Part shown: piece by piece, positions 31,897-44,495 of the stretch
Layout of the letters: the number at the start of each line of letters is the position of its first letter
How positions within the stretch are numbered: the first letter of the stretch is position 1
Assembly: GCF_910592395.1 (NCBI RefSeq)
Contig: NC_088316.1
Coordinates: forward strand, 10,912,001 to 10,976,000
Reading direction: 5' to 3'
Length of the DNA stretch: 64,000 nt
DNA from: Lineus longissimus
Taxonomy: Eukaryota; Nemertea; Pilidiophora; Heteronemertea; Lineidae
Program-made: the position numbers and the translations under genes
The notes under the pieces: model-generated
Databases searched by the model: none
What the model was told of the DNA's origin: nothing
The model's input: the letters and a program-made list of their open reading frames with translations, nothing else

Positions 31897-33027
31897 TTGA
31901 CTTTTTCCCATCCAATTAGTCTTGCAATCTTGCACACATTGTTTCCAAAGGAAGCAATACAAGTAATCTCAGGTCAGGAATCTACCAGGAAGGTCCATCA
32001 ATTGACATTACCAGATATGACTGCCCATAAAGATAATTGGGACAGTATTGCGGCTCATGAAAAGAAACTTTCAATGGATTTCAAGGTATTAGCTAAACAC
32101 GCCAAAACTAGTGCTAAGGTCTATGCAACAAAAGCTGACAAACTCAGTACCATAAATCGCCTCTCATGAAGAAACAAAGCTTCATGAATCACCCACAACT
32201 TGGCTCGGTATTGGTTCAATTTCAAGTCTGTTGAGTATATGTGCAATTGCTATTTCAATATTTACATTCTGTAGGACCAGACGGGCTATGGCCTTAGTTC
32301 TTGGGATGGAAGCTCTCCCACTGACCAAAGCAAATGTTATCATATCAAATATGACTCACCGGTTTGCATTTGAAGACACACTTGCCACACTGGCACCCAT
32401 GGTCAATGAAGTCAAACTCACATTGGATGCAGACACGATCATACTTTATGTTTTGCTTGTCTGCTCAGTCGCATCCTTCCTGTATCTGATTGTCAAACTT
32501 GCTACTAAATTCAGGGCATGCTTTACAATGTCTACATGCGCTAAGGCCAATCTCGAATCTTATTTGAACTTGGTGATGGTAAACAATTTGTTATGCTTGA
32601 CGTAATGACCCTGGATACCATGCCTGGAAACCTTTCCATGGAAACGAATGCTTGCTGTTCCGGCATGCGACTCACTTCAAAATTTAGCGGACTTCGCAAA
32701 TACTTGGAAGTCGATTGGAGCACTTGCAAAGTTGACCGGTCAAATGGCCAGGCTTCAGTGCCAATGCCACAAGTAATTAATGTTCCCGTGATGCAGGGAA
32801 AGGCACTCCAGTCAATGCTGGACAATAATTACTCTGCTAAATTGTTCATTTCACATAATTCACTCCTGCGCCCAATGCCCATAAAACCAGCTGTTGAGGC
32901 CAAACCCACTTTGAAAACTAAGACCATTCCTCTGACAACGTCTACCACTGAGCCCGAGACTCTGTTGCCTCAGCCAAATTCTATTTACCCTACGTGTCCA
33001 ACTCTTGCTGACCAAACCTCTGATTAA
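31897..33027 (+). pseudogene. Broken membrane-protein remnant of a retroelement (env-like, tentative)
   Basis: Three frames follow one another (31,897-32,169; 32,231-32,605; 32,593-33,027) between the LTR-like repeats. The first breaks by a one-base shift near 32,165, and the second ends in a further shift near 32,600. The middle frame has a hydrophobic segment near its start and a second, transmembrane-like segment (IILYVLLVCSVASFLYLIV) followed by basic residues. The last frame is Pro/Thr-rich. A membrane-anchored product 5' of a purine-rich tract (GGGGAGGGAAAGAAA, about 33,033-33,047) is where an envelope-like gene would sit. gag and pol are absent. The copy is broken, and the identification rests on topology only. 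Confidence 0.4.
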
Positions 33028-33330
33028 GTCGGGGAGGGAAAGAAATTGCAATTGATCTTGAATTAAAAAAAAAAATTATTATTGGTGTAAACTTAAGTTG
33101 GTTGGTGATTAAGTAATCTGAGAGCTGTGAGAGAGTACCGGAAGTGCTAAGGAATCGACCGTGATCGCAAATCGTCTCATCATATAATGAACTTTGAACT
33201 TATATGCCGCATGTTTGGAACGGATTCGAGGATAAGGAACTCATGTTTTATTAAGTATAATAAGGACTATATATTATACACCCGCCTATATAAAGGATAA
33301 CCCTGGATGCATTCGCTGCCAACCGCCGTT

Positions 33331-33872
33331 AACAATTAAATTTTATAAATCACCTTTAAAACGAATGATGGATTTTAACGTTTCGGGGCCAATTATTATG
33401 ACGAAAGCAAGTAAGCTAAATTGGTATTATACTGTTGTAGCAACAGGGGACAGAAATGGCCAGATAAATAAGGAGTGTGATTTTACTCTCAGAATTGTTT
33501 GTAGTACGTGAGGTTATCGGGTTTAGATACTTTTATCGAGGGAGGCGATGTTGATACCTTGACCAAGTGATGCAAGATGACGTGACATATATCAATTAAG
33601 CCCGTTTCGTGGGCCGGCCACGTCACTTGCACCAGAGAGGAATATCACCGTCGTCTAGGGAACATTGTAACATCAACAAGAATTGTTTAAAAATCTAGGG
33701 GTCTCCTTCCCTCGAGAGAGACCGGCAGATGACTTCATAGAAACAACCTCCTCTGTACCATATTCAATCATCTATCAAATAAAAGTTTAAAAGACAAGAA
33801 GCCTCTCTCCTGCTAAGCTAGTCTTCCCAACTCAGCAATTCTCCAACAAGCCAATACTCGTAAACAAGATCC
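33331..33872 (+). repeat. Right member of the 542-bp direct repeat (LTR-like)
   Basis: Near-identical partner of 31,353-31,894. The purine tract lies ~280 bp upstream of it, so the true 3' LTR may begin near 33,048 and the left copy may be truncated. Confidence 0.65.
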
Positions 33873-34769
33873 TGTATCAACTAACCCCATGTGGGCAGTC
33901 TTAAAAATGTCTTTAATTGTATGTGGGTGGTTTTGAAAAGAGTTTCTTAAAGGGGGACAATAGGTAGGAGCTGGGGGGCAAATTGGTGGTCTTCATTTCA
34001 CTAATATGTACAGTTAGGGGATGGGGACTGTGTTGACCACGTCCTTAGGCATGCATCCGAAAAAAACATTGAGGGGGACAATTTTGAGTACACTCAACAT
34101 TTTTACGATTGTTAGCCTCTGTCTGCACAGTAGGCTAAATTGTGTGTAATGGCTGAAATTCCTGGCCTTTTTCGTGGCTGGAGATAGGCTCAATGTACAG
34201 CGTAGTGGATCAATAAGCCCATTTCTGTGGGCTAGGATCAGAAAGGCCCAGCCTGGTAAAACTATGCGCCTCCCTGCGAGTTCTCCTGGTATTTGGGTGG
34301 TCGATTGCTCCGGTCAACGCCTGAATGAACCGGAGATTGCTGATGTGCATCTAAGTCCTCATTTAAGTAAGGTAAGGGTGAAAATCTACTGAGGGCTTCT
34401 TGATAGACAGCTGATGCTGAACCAGTAAGATGTTGTCCAGGTTTATTTCATAAAAATCCCTTCATACTGATCCTGATTCTATTTCTGTAGTTGACACTTT
34501 CATGCCGGGCTATTGCAGCGGTTGCAAGATAGTTGTCGAGGGTCAGAGAGCAGAAAGAAGGGGGGGGGGTAGAAGATAAATGATAGCAATACTGAAACTA
34601 GTATTGGGCAATTCGCCTAACAGCAAATTGCAGACCATATCCCTGGTGAAAGTATTTTGTCATGTTGAGAAATTAGGTTTGCACCAGGATATAACCAGAT
34701 AAATCAGAGGCAAATAACCCTGAATAACCAGCTGAATTAGGTTGTGACAGTAGGTGCATCATAAATACT
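33873..34769. other. Unassigned; possible exon near 34.17-34.38 kb
   Basis: An open frame at 34,174-34,392 encodes a ~70-residue segment (FLWARIRKAQPGKTMRLP...GIWVVDCSGQRL) and runs into AAG|GTAAGG, a good donor, at about 34,370. No upstream acceptor or known domain was assigned. The rest of the interval shows nothing. Confidence 0.25.
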
Positions 34770-35258
34770 ACAATCAAGATGTACAGACCGGGGGAGCTGG
34801 CAGTACGTACCCATAAGTCTTTGCGGTAGTCTCGCGCGTACCGGATATAACCCATCAAGCTTTTCTCCTTTAGAGAAATACTGCGTTGCGCTCAAGTGCC
34901 TTATAAGGCTGTGAACAAAATTAACGTTCGACCAATGAGAAAGCCACATTACCCTGCATACGAGGTTGGACGCGTGATCACTAAATGACAAGTAAAAATA
35001 GAATCAGACCACATGTTTCTATATGTCAGAATGCTGCCGTTTGCGCTGTAGTACACGTGTGTTGTCCAAATTTTCGATTTCAAGCAAGTTTAAGGCCAAC
35101 CTCGTGTCCACCAGACTAATGCATAATTGGCAGTTGAGCGCAACGCAGTATTTCTCTGAAGGAGAAAGCTTGATAGGTTATATCCGGTACGCGCGAGACT
35201 ACCGCAAAGACTTATGGGTACGTACTGCCAGCTCCCCCGGTCTGTACATCTTGATTGT
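34770..35258. mobile_element. Foldback-type inverted repeat, ~130-bp arms
   Basis: The arms at 34,770-34,900 and 35,129-35,258 are reverse complements with a handful of mismatches and one indel (outer end ACAATCAAGATGTACAGACC, inner end GCGCTCAA-TGCC). The spacer is 228 bp. No target duplication is clear. The short frames seen in each arm are mirror copies of each other and not genes. Confidence 0.75.
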
Positions 35259-36314
35259 CGTATACTAGAATTAGCGATGGTTCTGGGACTGCAACAACTC
35301 AGCATATGGATGGTCAGAATCCAGCAGACAACAAGCAAATGTAATCTGAATCTCAACATCTTTCGTATCTTTTGATGAGTTTTCTGGTCGAGTGAGGGAA
35401 ACCAGTTGGCCATCTGATATGGCTGGTGGGGATGAAAGCTCCCAATGTTGGGACGACCAATAATACATTGCGTCTCCACAGTATTTATATTATAATACCT
35501 CCCTCCATGCACACATGGTTCTGCTGCCAATTTTTTCTTCAAATGATCTAGGTGTCAATCATGCACTTGTGGGTACTGGCACCAATATCTTTTAAAACTA
35601 ACTGCCACAGTAGGTTTATTTATTCAGTCTTTTTGAAGTAAAAGTATTACAGTGAAAAGAACGAAATACGGCTGGAATATTATACTGGTTTGTCTTCGGA
35701 CGGCAAATTCAGCACTGCACCGATGTCAAGGTTAAGACGGTTATACGACTTTGCCTCATCAGCTCCTCGTGGTCAAGGCTCCTATATCCGTGACTGATGC
35801 GGTCGCAGAACAGAACAGATGCTGATCATCCTCGTCACTGCGTCAGGCTGTAAAACAGAGCGAGGAAATATTTTAACTTCACCAGAAGTTTTATCATTCA
35901 TTATTCAGACCAACAGACACTGACTACCTGCTAATAGTCTATGAATTTCATTGTCATAATTCAGAACAAACACTTATCACCTTTGCTGACAATATTTTCA
36001 GAAGGTGTGTACATTCGTGTGTCCATTTACACTGCACGTGTATACGTGCTTTACTGTACATTTCTACAGGAGTGAGCAGGATGTACAGAAAAACGATCTC
36101 CAAAACTGTTGCTTTCAGCACTCGCGACACGTTAAGCGAGGTTTTAGCAATTATTTTCAGTGAAGGTATATCTCATGTGTGGAGTCTGGGTGATTTTGAG
36201 ACATTCTTAGGTGTTTAAGGCGCACAGTTTGATGAAACTTCCCGAATTCGTTATTTTTTTGATGAATGTATATCCGCCATTGCGGGGATCTGGAAACTTT
36301 CGGATGACAAGTTT
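35259..36314. other. No gene recognised
   Basis: An open frame antisense at 35,090-35,542 overlaps the inverted repeat and has no recognisable domain. No other feature is supported. Confidence 0.4.
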
Positions 36315-36475
36315 GCCTCAAAAGATGGACGTGCTCCCTATAATCACCCAAACTAACAGCGAATATATATTCTTAAGATCCTTTTCTTGACCTCTGATGA
36401 GTAAATTTTGTCTGATGCAGTGTTTCAACACAAATTTGAGGGCGATTACAATCACGAAAAAATCACACTCACCCA
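36315..36475 (+). repeat. Dispersed repeat, second copy of the 26.9-kb repeat
   Basis: Same blocks and orientation as 26,870-27,045 (TTTTCTTGACCTCTGA, TTGTCTGATGCAGTGTTT, TTTGAGGGCGATTAC). It stops abruptly where the next inverted-repeat element begins. Confidence 0.65.
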
Positions 36476-37502
36476 GTCTAGAATGGGTAGTTGTAAAACA
36501 AGAAACACAGAAACGAAACAGAAACACAGAAACGCAGAAACGAAACGCAGAAACGAAAATCAAACGGGTTTTCATAAAGGTTGGAATCAAGCGGCACGCC
36601 GATACTTTCCTTGCCCAATCCGTTGTTATTGTCGTTTAAAAGTAAAATCTGAGGTTGGTGGGTTGCGGCCAGCCGGAATGCAATAGAGTTGTTGAGGGGA
36701 TACATGGAGCAACTTGGGGGGGGGGGGGGGGGGGGCGGGGGGGGGGCGGCACGATATGGGTGAAGTCTTTTGAGGTGGTGGTGTAGTACTTTGGTAGGTT
36801 CGATTCGATTCCTACAGCATGTTATTTTAAATGAAGGTGCAGTGCAACATCTTGCCTTGTAGTGTTCAATTTACATGAAGTACCAGGATCATCCTACAAA
36901 TCCCGTCTGATGCAGCACTTAATGCAAGGTACGGTACCAGTACATGGGTGAATCATTTCGACGTTATGTGAGACGTGAGAGACCAATTTTGGCGACTAGA
37001 ATAGAGTAAAGTGGGGGGGGGGGGGGGCGGGCACTAGACTTGGACTTGGAGTAACTCAATCTTGCCTGCCCAGCTGCTGCCTTTAAATAGTCCCTTTAAA
37101 TATCTGTTTATGTTAATGAGGTTGCAGTAGGGAAGTTCAGCCTAGTGTCGTGCACAGGCCATGGAATGTACAAAAGAACAGGTATCGCTATTCGAAGGAC
37201 TATTTTCTATTTACGCTGTGTAGTACATACATGTAGTGTATTGGCACGATCAAGGCCGGATGCTGCCAATCTGCGCACACGTTGATGAGGCTAAAAGGGG
37301 TATTGGGAAATGAGCATTCCTCCTTCCATTCCGACTGAATACCAGTTTTAGTTACACCCGCGTTCGCGGCCACAACCATGGCAACAAGATGGAGTCTGCA
37401 GACCAGAATTCGCCACAAGACTGGTTTCTGCGTTTCGTTTCTGTGTTTCTGTGTTTCTCTTTCGTTTCTGTGTTTCTTGTTTTACAACTACCCGTCTAGA
37501 AT
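36474..37502. mobile_element. ~1-kb element with purine-rich inverted ends
   Basis: The left end GTAGTTGTAAAACAAGAAAC, followed by repeated ACAGAAACG units, is mirrored at 37,420-37,502 (CGTTTCTGTG units, GTTTCTTGTTTTACAACTAC). The arms are ~70-80 bp. The core holds long G tracts (36,719-36,747 and 37,012-37,027) and no recognised gene. The ends begin TCTAGA on both sides. Confidence 0.6.
36719..36747 (+). repeat. Poly(G) tract
   Basis: About 29 bases with only C interruptions, a likely G-quadruplex former and a likely sequencing trouble spot. A second tract lies at about 37,012-37,027. Confidence 0.9.
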
Positions 37503-37759
37503 GCATAGACGAAATGTCTGTTGGCTCTTCCGCTCTGTAGCGGGTATCCTCCCACCTGTTCAGGTCGGGACAGATCAACGTTGAGCAACTTGCCTAATCG
37601 GTAAAAACGCGGGAGGCAGTGCTATTACCGGAACGGTTCAGAACCGGCGATTTTCATCAAAAATCACCCGAAAACTAAAAAAGTAAGCAACGGCTGCAAA
37701 AATAAAGTACACGTTGTTCGTTAGCAGGTTAATATGTAAAGTCAAGGACTTAGTGAGCC

Positions 37760-37935
37760 CCCTTTAGGTCGGGGGAGCTCCCCCGAACCCCCCTACGAGC
37801 ATATGTTAAGTGCAAGCTCTAACAACTACAGCTGTTACAATGGGGGGACACCCCCCCAAACCCCCCTCCGTCGACATAGGTTTTTACCAGTGCGTTGGGG
37901 GGAAGCTCCCCCAAACCCCCCCCCCCCCCGGTGGA
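37760..37935. repeat. Degenerate G/C-block repeat
   Basis: Three blocks of the form GGGGGAGCTCCCCCGAACCCCC (about 37,769, 37,842 and 37,896, ending in a run of 13 or more C) recur at ~60-70 bp. They can form hairpins and quadruplexes. There is no coding interpretation. Confidence 0.6.
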
Positions 37936-38049
37936 CAGTCAACTAGCCCTTCTGTGTCATACTGCTGGAGGGGGGGGGTGCGATGGGACCATCCATATAG
38001 TTCCTTCCGACACATTTTTGTTTTGGTAATGTAATACATTGTGATTGTC

Positions 38050-38207
38050 CTTATTCACGGGAATCGGGCGTTTCCAGTGATATACGACACAAATAGGTTG
38101 TCCTCATGCATTCACTTTGGAAACGCATTTTAAAATAGATGTTACGTCCTGTTAATGGGGCACGTCATCATCGCGTACATTTGGTAAAAACTCCCTAACG
38201 AGACCGG
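38050..38207 (+). repeat. Dispersed repeat, inverted copy at 61.4-61.6 kb
   Basis: The sequence from GATATACGACACAAATAGG through TTTGGTAAAAACTCCCTAACGAGACC is the reverse complement of 61,445-61,585 with few differences. Length is ~150 bp. No ends with a target duplication were resolved. Confidence 0.75.
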
Positions 38208-38753
38208 AGCAGACGGCTGAAAGTAGTTTAATTATTGGCCGCTAGAGTGCAGAATGTCGCTCACCCGAATTTTTCACGCAACTTTTGCTAAATAGAGCTA
38301 GTTCTAGTTTGTGATTCATTTTGATACTTCAGATTTGGGCAGAAGACCAATATAACTTAGTCGTCAGTGTGGTTTTAAGCTGGAAAAACGTATTTGTCTT
38401 TCTTAAAGTGCCTTTTTTGGACGGGTGTGTACGATTGTTTTGTTTTTATGTCACGTGACCTCGATCATGTCGACACAAAATTGAAATAAACCACCCTTTT
38501 CTGTCATTATTTAGGACGGATATTTCTCTAATAAAAATATTAATATAATTGGCCAATTTCTTAGGCATATGATGTAGCGAATTCCCATGAAGATTTAAAT
38601 TAATTTAAATTAATTTCAACAAATGGGATAGCAACCACCACCGGAAGATCGCGGAGAAATCGGTAAACTCAACGGAGTTAATTCAGAAATATACCAAAAA
38701 AAATTGTTTGTAGGATATACAATAGTTACTCTCTTTATTTCTCATCAAATCAG

Positions 38754-38865
38754 TATATACTCCCACACACACGTGTATCTTAAGAGCCCCTCCTAAAGGG
38801 GGGCTTATTATATACTCCCGCACACACGTGTATCTTAAGAGCCCCTCCTAAAGGGGGTCTTATGA
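38754..38865 (+). repeat. 55-bp tandem duplication
   Basis: TATATACTCCCACACACACG and TATCTTAAGAGCCCCTCC are repeated after 55 bp with two changes. The core CCCCTCCTAAAGGGGG can form a hairpin. Confidence 0.8.
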
Positions 38866-38968
38866 AACGTAACCTAACCAAATTTCAGGTCGTTCCGTGC
38901 GGCAGTTTCGGAGATACGTGTCGAAAACCACATCTCTCGGGTCCTGGCGATCGGCTCAGTAAAAACAA

Positions 38969-39002
38969 TAGACCATATCCACGGAGTTGTGGATATGGTC
39001 TA
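38969..39002. repeat. Perfect 14-bp stem, 6-nt loop
   Basis: TAGACCATATCCAC, loop GGAGTT, then GTGGATATGGTCTA. The arms match exactly. Confidence 0.85.
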
Positions 39003-40573
39003 ACAAAAGTAAAAAGGCCTGTATAAAACTATTTAACGCATTGCCATTTTATTCAGAGGTCAGATCTACAGTACTCGGCATCCTGAATGAAAGTAAGTCG
39101 GTGATAACAAACCAGATCGGATTCCTTACAAGCATCTAAGGATTTCACCCCTAACCGCCACACATAATTCAAGATTAGTAATTGTCATTTCTACCAGTTT
39201 GTTACAACAACCAGTTATGGTTATCAGTGGAGTCATTCATCAAAGTTCACCTCTGACCTTCTTTACCAGCAGTGTTTTAACAAGTAATTACTTGTACCGG
39301 TATGTATTGTGATAAGGTTCCAGGGACAAGTAAACACCATAATTTAAGGATACTTTACTTTGAGTATGACTGTATCACATGTTGTAGAGATGACCAATTG
39401 TTGCGGAAGCCACCTGCGAAGACCTCTACAGACAAACAATTTTTGTCACATGTGATAAAGACTGCACAACTTACTTTGCATTAAAAAAAACACAAATTAC
39501 AAATTACAAATGAGTTTATTGGCACCTTATAAGCAAACTTACATCGGTGAGGAGAGTACAATAAACTGAGTGCAGAAAGCTATTGAAGAGAAAAAAAGAG
39601 GAGGAAAACAAAAGGGGATCTGTCTGTGGGTGTTTACCCCTTTTGCCAGTGTGCGAGGAGACGGTGCATACATACATATAATACAAATGGTTATGATGTA
39701 CAAGTACAATATAACTTAATGATACCTAGCAGCAGTTTAAAAGATGAACAAAGTGTATCAAAATACCAGTACAGTATCGAAATAAAGTGACTTGACTTAT
39801 AAATTATTTGCACATGTCTCTACTTCACTTCAGGCAGTAGCACACTTTGGTATAAAAACGTGTTGCTGTGTTACCGAGTTGTTCCGTAACTGCCAACATA
39901 GGCCCCCATTTTGTTTCGCCTTCTCCCAAGAGTAGATCACAGGCATGAGAAAATTCCAAAAGCATAACAATTAATCCACCTCAAATTATAACTGATACAC
40001 AAAACCTACAAATCGACAATACACTCAATTCCAGTCAGTATTTACTACAGAAGATGTAACCAACACCCCAACTATAGGCGACAGCTCCTTCCTTCCAAAG
40101 AATAGCAGACATCCATCCAGGGTCAACAAGAATGGAGAACAGAAACTACTAAGGGGATTAAAGCCACACAAAGCCGCAGCTTGCCTCCCTCCCCAGCCTC
40201 TAGATATGTCTACCATATTTGTACATAGGTTATATCCTGCACCCTGACAATGTTTTTATTGCTCTGCACACGCACAACACCACATGATTAAATACGCCCC
40301 AATAGGAGCCAAATAAGGAAGAAGAATGACTTGGTGTTAGTGAGTATATGTACATTGTCTTCAGGTTTTTGTGCCACTGGGGTCTGATCAATCGCTAATT
40401 GGTCGATTATTTCTGGTACTTTCATTCACCTGTGATGACATGCTGTAATGGAAGTCTACGTTGGCAGAGAGAATATCCTTCGATCTACTTGGAGAACGTC
40501 CAATGCAGGAAGTCAGAAGTTTCAATATAAGCTATCACACTGCTTGTGAAGACCAAATTATTGTCATATCATG
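39003..40573. other. No gene recognised
   Basis: About 1.6 kb of mostly unique sequence with a short ACAAATTACAAATTACAAAT tract near 39,490. The open frames are short and featureless. Confidence 0.4.
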
Positions 40574-40933
40574 ACACCTTCACGGCCGAACCACGTAGAC
40601 CTACGTGGCCCCAATCCCCCCTATTTGAGCTGGTTATCGGAGTCTCATGGACTAACTGAACGCACAACCGTCGCCATCTTCAGGGCAACAGCAGGAACTG
40701 AAAAGACCAAACCGTTAGCAATTCCGACTTCGGGAATTTATTTGGGGGGGGGGTCGTGGCGTTTGAAAGAGAAGAGGGGTGTAGCTTACATAACTCTATT
40801 CATTCAAGAAAACCTTGTCTTGGAGAAGCTACTGCATAAGACCTTATGCAGCAATCTCTAGCATTGATAATTTTTTTCTCGTGGGATCTGAAGAGGGGGT
40901 GTTTGGGGGGTGAGACACCGGCTGTGAAGGTGT
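40574..40933. mobile_element. 360-bp MITE with 15-bp inverted ends
   Basis: The left end ACACCTTCACGGCCG pairs with the right end CGGCTGTGAAGGTGT (one mismatch). The interior is G-rich near both ends. No target duplication was resolved. The 96-residue frame inside has no known domain. Confidence 0.55.
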
Positions 40934-41606
40934 TAATGTTCCTGTCAGTCAATACAAGTGTCGGTGCACTGAGATCATAATTTACACATTTAATTTATAC
41001 TTAGATATTTATTATTCATAACATTATGCGCATACACTTACTTTGAAGAGGGACAGCCTCTCCCTTCTGATAGATAACAATATATACATATATATTATAC
41101 CTCACTCATAGCACATACAGGAACTAGAATTCCGAAATTTGCTGGTAGCAAATTTGATAGTCCCCAGGTAGTCGTCATGTCAACCGAGTAGAAACCGAGT
41201 AACAAACTCGACTGTAGTCAAACTACGAAGAAGAACGTGTGCAAATACTCGAGTCGAACGCGTTCGAATTAACAGCCTGAGTGTAGTATTTGACCTTGAC
41301 CCGATACTCTCGTCAAAATCGCAGCAGAACTAGAACTGAGATTTCACAGGCAGCACCTGTGAATTCATGACTCCAGGGTTGTTTTGAGGGCGATATCGTA
41401 AGAGTTGGTCTTGAGTATGGGAACCTGAAGGTCCGTGAGGCACCTGGGGAGAGAAGACTAGTTGAACGATGGGCATAAATTAAAATAGGAGTGCGGGAAC
41501 AAGGTTTTTTTAGCAGGAGGAAAGCGAGAACATTTTGCGCTGTCGTATTCCGATTTGACTGGTTAGTGGTGAAATCTGCTTTTACTTTTGCAAATTAACA
41601 TATTCG
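40934..41606. other. No gene recognised
   Basis: AT-rich, then mixed sequence. No supported feature. Confidence 0.4.
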
Positions 41607-41662
41607 TTTTTAGCTCACCTCTTAGCAGAGGTGAGCTTATCCCATACCGTGGCGTCCGTCGT

Positions 41663-41709
<47 letters not shown>

Positions 41710-42748
41710 CGTCGTCCGTTAGCAGGGCACGTTTCGTAACTGTTAGAGCTATTGAGTTGAAACTTGGTACACATGTACCCTTATGTAATGACACCTGGGA
41801 GACCAAGTTTCGGTCCGATTCGTTTCATGGTTTGGCCACCAGGGGGCCAAATGTTAAAAGTGAAAATATGCAATATCTCCCTTAATAGTAGTCGGGAAAT
41901 TTTGAAAAAAATATGGTAGGTACTTCTAGCAAAGGTGCATCATATATCCTCCGGGTTTTTGATTTGACCTCCTTTTCAAGGTCACAGAGGTCAAATGGTG
42001 TAAATTAGCCGTTAGGATGTAACAATGGCACGTTTCTAAACTGCAATGACTATTGATACCAAATTTGGTACACATTTACCCCTTAGTCAGGTGATCTCAG
42101 GGACCAAAGTTTGGTCCAATATGATTCACCACTTGACCACCAGGGGGCAAAATCCAAAAACCTTAAAAATGTGATTATTCCTTAACTTCTTGCCCGATTG
42201 CCACCAATTTGATATCATGGGTACATCTAACCACCATACAGTATATGTCACACAGGTTTTTAATTTGACCTTCTTGTCAAGGTCACAGAGGTCAAATGGC
42301 GTAAATTCGCCGTCAGGCCGTAACTATGGCATGTTTCTTAACTGCAATGACTATTGATCACAAATTAAGTACACATGTACCCCTTGGTCAGGTGATCTCA
42401 GGTACCGAAGTTTGGTGCGATCTGATTTGCCGTTTGGCCTCCAGGGAGGGGGCCAAATCCTAAATTCTTCAAAATGCCATTATTCCTAGTAATGACTTGC
42501 CCGATTGGCACCAATTTTATATCATAGGTACATCTAATTCTAACATCCATTCAATGTGTCACCCGGGTCTTCTTTGATTTGACCTACTTTTCAAGGTCAC
42601 AGAGGTCGAATGTACTGTAAATTGGCCATTCTGGGGAAATTGTAATTGCTTGGACCTACATCAAACCTAACACTACATGACACAAGACCATGCTCTTTAT
42701 CCATCTTTCCTCCACATGAGGTGAGCACAATGGCCCTGGCCATTTCAT
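41607..42748 (-). repeat. (GAC)n-tailed dispersed repeat, reverse orientation
   Basis: Read on the minus strand it has the same structure as the 10.3-kb copy: head ATGAAATGGCCAGGGCCAT at 42,748, three ~300-bp modules, a (GAC)n tract (about 41,657-41,718) and the terminal hairpin AGCTCACCTC/GAGGTGAGCT followed by AAAAA. It is very similar to the 10.3- and 50-kb copies, so the family has moved recently. Confidence 0.85.
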
Positions 42749-43379
42749 TCTAGTTCTAACGTTGTCTGAATTAAAGATGCTTTCCCAATGTTTGACTGGT
42801 CTGGCAAGAGGCATTGCCAGGAAAACGTGACGTCATTTTGGCCATTCTTCTTACCACACGCCCTGCCCTCCCTCTTCGTAAAACTTCCTGACATGGTGTG
42901 AAGTGGGAGGGCGCACAATCACACTGCCGCGATGTTAATAGTTTCTATTTATAGAATTCAGCGGCAGAGATTTTAAGCACGGAAAAAGTAGATTAACTCG
43001 GCTAATCTCAATGGATTTTACCCAGGAATGTTTTCAAGGCGAGAGAAACATCTGATTTAAGTACTGCGCTTATTAGATTTCATGGATTGGCCTAAAACGT
43101 GGACGAAAAGAGTGCATTATCAAGTGTTGGAGAGGTCACGTAATTGTACGAGAAACCTGAGCGAAAACAATACTGACTCCAGCTACCTCCATCGTCCCAT
43201 CGCTCGACCAACTCCTGAGAATAATGACGTCATTATGATGGGGCGGAGCTTATGCTAATGCATCAGCGTCTCGCCTCTGCGCATGTCACAGCGCATGTCA
43301 GATTGAATCGCGGCTTCGGCATGTTGGGAGAAGTCGATCAGACGATATCTCAGCAAAAAATGCTTCAAAAGTATCGAAA
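42749..43379. other. No gene recognised
   Basis: No exon or repeat boundary supported. Confidence 0.4.
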
Positions 43380-43600
43380 TACTCAGGATTTTTTAAATAC
43401 TTTTGCGATAGTCCATAGATGGAATTGGGTTTGGTGGTGTAAGGGTGATTGATTTCTGGTTTATTTAGCCGTTTTGCTGGACTACCGCAATAAATGTGTT
43501 GGTGGAAGAAAATAACAGTTTCGAGAATTCCAGTGATATCAATATAGTCCCCAGACGGGATCTGGGGCCTATAATTAGCAAAATCAACTGGAATTTTGGA
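43380..43600. repeat. Dispersed repeat related to positions 1-204
   Basis: It contains GTTTTGCTGGACTACC and ATCAATATAGTCCCCAGA...TCTGGGGCCTATA, parallel to the blocks at 83-98 and 150-190, in the same order. Confidence 0.5.
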
Positions 43601-44495
43601 AGATGAATAAAACACATTAGCTGCTCACATAAAGTTTATAAATAGATATGGCAATAATTGGCTGTGCATGAAGGACCAAAAATATTCAGTGTGTCTGACT
43701 ACCGAGATATGCACAGAAACTATCAATAATTATGGCTATTTTGGCTTGAGTACTGACCTAAGTCAATCTCACAGCACTTACAACAACCACACTTCAGTCC
43801 ATTCATAAAGTTTTTTTTCGCATCGTTTGGGGCTCTGGGGGCAATCTACTTGTCGATTAACTTTGAAGTTTGCTTTTTCTTTGATCACTCAAAACAGGAT
43901 TTTAGGGGTTCTGCATTGTCAGTGCAGAAAATTTTCTTCAGTAATATAAAACCAAATGGTCATTATAAGGGTCTCCTGAATAGGCCATATTTTGTTTCTG
44001 GGTTTTTCTTGTTTATTCTTGTCACATGAGTAGATGGACGCAAAAAATAATAACCTCAGCGATTCATCCAAATTGGTCGAGAAATAAACAGTACAGAGCA
44101 GAAAATGCCCAAAATCAATGCACTATGTCAATGTACACAAAGACAAAAATTTTTGTTACTATGTTACTAAAATGAAAAAATCCTGTATGGTTTTGTGACG
44201 AACACTTATTTAAACCAAATTTCAAAGAATCAGACCAGCAATTTGCCACCCTGCAGAGCCCAAAATGATGCCGACATAACCGTTACCAATGGACTTTCAA
44301 ACAGCTCTCACAAGAGGCACTGGGGGTCCAAGGAGCTGCCTCTGCACATCACTTAATTGTGTTTGACCTTCAAGGAGATAGCAGTGACCAGACAAGGGTT
44401 CGAGTTGGAGTGTTTGACACCACCACCCTCCAGCAATATGCTCCAGATAACAATCCACAAAAATCGTCTGCGTCTGTGTGTCCTTTTGGCTGACA
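43601..44495. other. 3' flank of PGM2
   Basis: This lies downstream of the PGM2 stop codon on the minus strand. I did not find a clear AATAAA close to the stop, so the 3' UTR end is undetermined. No other gene is seen. Confidence 0.4.

Noticed and set aside
37760-37935. Telomere-like or intron-like G/C tract
   Set aside because: The blocks do not follow a telomere unit and are irregularly spaced.
38754-38865. CRISPR array or other prokaryotic repeat array
   Set aside because: The duplicated units have no spacers, and the whole window is eukaryotic with spliced genes.
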